Part shown: one piece after another, positions 62,093-64,000 of the stretch
Position numbering within the stretch: position 1 is the stretch's first letter
Layout of the letters: the number at the start of each line of letters is the position of its first letter
Source: Cucumis sativus
Taxonomy: Eukaryota; Streptophyta; Magnoliopsida; Cucurbitales; Cucurbitaceae
Reading direction: 5' to 3'
Assembly: GCF_000004075.3 (NCBI RefSeq)
Contig: NC_026657.2
Span: 4,898,001 to 4,962,000, forward strand
DNA length: 64,000 bases
Made by a program: the position numbers and the translations under genes
Notes under the pieces: generated by a model
Database searches by the model: none
Seen by the model: the letters and a program-made list of their open reading frames with translations, nothing else
What the model was told of the DNA's origin: nothing

Positions 62093-64000
62093 TTGGTTCA
62101 AATTCTTATCACTTAAATTCAAATTAAAGAATTGCATAAGCTACAACACGTTTTTGTTGATGAGTTTTATATTATTTTGTTTTTATCTACAAAGATATTT
62201 TGACATGTAATTAAAGAAATTAATATTGGCTTATTGGATGTACCAAATAATTGCGATGTGGATGGAGCCGATGATATCAATAGTATCTTATTGTATATCA
62301 ATATTTTTTAGAGAAAAATACATTTTTAATTAGTCCTAGAGTTTTAGACAATAGGTGCATTTAGTATCTGAAGTTTCAAATTGGCCATTTTTATCTTGAG
62401 TTTTAAAGAATAGTTTTAAAAGGTTCATCTCTTGTCTCTCTCCGTCTTTCTTCCATTTCCATTACCATATTTTTTTATAAAAAATAAACCAATCACAATG
62501 GAAAGTTCTAGTTGTGACCTCTCCTCCATCTTCAATAATGAAATTTTGACATGGTTAAACAATTGTCTTTAATTGAGTCTCTCTCACTATAGTTCTCCCA
62601 TGCATAGACTATCAGTCAGTTTCAAAGAGAGAACACATCTGAGGTTTCATCTTTAAATGCTTCAAATCAAGGGAAGATTGTAATTTCATTAGAGAATTTG
62701 ATCAAATTTGAGAGATGGGTTTTGGTTGAATATGAAGAAAAATGGGAATACAATTAGTTTGTAAATGAAACTCTACATCATTCCAAACCTTACTCCCTCG
62801 ATAAAATGTGATGATGAAAAGGTTAATTCCCACCTCAAACAAAAGAGACACTGAAACTAAAACTAGTGGATAATGAAAAAAAAAAAGGAAATATGGTGCA
62901 TCCAACTGTTGAAGATTACGTTGGCAATATATAATTTCTAAGGCAATACGTGGTTTGGCCAATGGTCTTGCATATAGTCTTAACATTCCAGTTTTAACCT
63001 TAGAAATTTGTTCTACCAATTCTATCCTTAATTATGGAATCTTTTAGAGTTGTCGGTTTTCTTTATTAAATAAATCGATATTGATAATTGTGCAATCATA
63101 GTACTTTTCGTTTTTCATACAATTAGCTGCAAAGCTTCGTTGAGCAAAAGTTATTATTCGTACGACAAATGAGTTCATAGTATTTTGCTCATGTTCATTG
63201 TGCTCCGCTGAAAGTTCAACTTTTGTTTGCAAGAGCATATTGGTACAGGGGAACCCTAAACCTATGTCATCAAGGAGGCCTTAGGGGAGCTTAAGACTTA
63301 CAATAATTCTACAAAAAAAAGAAAGTTATTATTATTAATTTAAACAATATTAACTTTAGCTTGTTACCTAAAATATTTAGAATTTCAATGTAAGTACAAT
63401 TTTGTTTAAATTTTTTTTTCACGATTCTAACTTTTTATTAACTTTACCATAAATAAATATTACAACAATTATTGTTAATTTGATTTAATTAACTTTAACT
63501 TTTTACCTGAAATATTTACAATTCAAATATAAGTACCAAAACATCATTGTTTTAAATAAAAAATAAACGACCGGGAATTGATCCCTCACCCCGATTTCAG
63601 CTTCCAAAAATGAAAACTAACTTGTTGCATAAACAACGCCGATGCGACGCTGCATTTGAGTGTTTTGGCACTCTGAAGGCTGAGCATGAACGTGCTTTTG
63701 TCAATATAGTGACGCTATACAATACTTATGAATATGATCCAAGCCGCATAGGATTCAAAAACTCCCATTTCAGCCGTTCCAACCTCAATTTCTATTTATT
63801 TTCTCATATGTTTTAGTTTGTTTATGATTTCAAACTTTTACTCATTGATGGACATGTCGATAATGGGATAAGGTATCATCTTCTAGCTTTGGTTTCAAGG
63901 AATTTTTCTTTATTTTAATTGTCATGGTCCACTCCAAAACACTATGTTCAATAAAGTGGAGACGTGACTGTCTAGACATTTTATGCGAGATTACCCACGA
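62093..64000. other. spacer upstream of TPS3
   Basis: AT-rich with no recognised gene. The open frame at 63610-63816 (CFGTLKAEHERAFVN) has coding-like composition and looks like part of a dispersed repeat, but I cannot name it. The right edge may enter another element. Confidence 0.35.

Noticed and set aside
1..64000. CRISPR array, bacterial operon or phage features
   Set aside because: All genes are intron-bearing plant genes and the repeats are transposons or microsatellites; nothing prokaryotic is present.

Overview
The window is nuclear DNA from a flowering plant, most likely a cucurbit and probably Cucumis. The reasons are split plant-type genes with GT-AG introns, very AT-rich spacers, and a dense layer of plant transposons. 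There is also a 21-bp 'tttagattcgatacaagat' tandem repeat of a kind I associate with cucumber and melon. The genus call is inference.

I can reconstruct four intact genes and one clear pseudogene, all on the minus strand. An organic cation/carnitine transporter of the OCT4 type (989-4931) has 2 exons and 517 aa. A polyol/monosaccharide transporter of the PLT type (16470-18213) has 3 exons and 510 aa. Three TPS-a type terpene synthase loci with the usual seven exons form a cluster: TPS1 (27575-32865, 561 aa, intact), TPS2 (42015-44675, at least five disabling lesions) and TPS3 (59201-61928, 567 aa, intact). TPS2 and TPS3 lie in a young duplicated block that includes promoter and introns. No plastid transit peptide is seen, so cytosolic sesquiterpene synthases acting on farnesyl diphosphate are the likely role; products cannot be read from sequence.

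Region by region: 1-8.4 kb holds OCT4 and the first copy of a ~3.5-kb direct duplication. 8.45-12 kb holds the second copy, with an orphan, eroded OCT4 exon 1. 13-22 kb holds the polyol transporter, two CACTA termini and a solo LTR of the 5S-rRNA-bearing Cassandra TRIM family. 22.6-25.8 kb is a CACTA element carrying pieces of host genes, including a histone H4 coding sequence with a 38-codon internal deletion. 27.5-33 kb is TPS1, with an antisense LTR in one intron. 33.8-41.3 kb is a decayed LTR retrotransposon with a two-part tandem array just before its 3' LTR. 42-45 kb is TPS2. 45-51 kb is a degraded Ty1/copia element on the minus strand, split by a 2.06-kb solo LTR of the same family as the 34-41 kb element. 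51-58 kb holds CACTA-type ends, dispersed repeats and a 21-bp tandem array. 59-62 kb is TPS3.

The genes do not form an operon-like unit. The two transporters have no visible link to the terpene cluster, which looks like ordinary local duplication. The most unusual items are the gene-capturing CACTA element, the multi-lesion TPS2 beside its intact near twin, and one LTR family that has hit the TPS region repeatedly.
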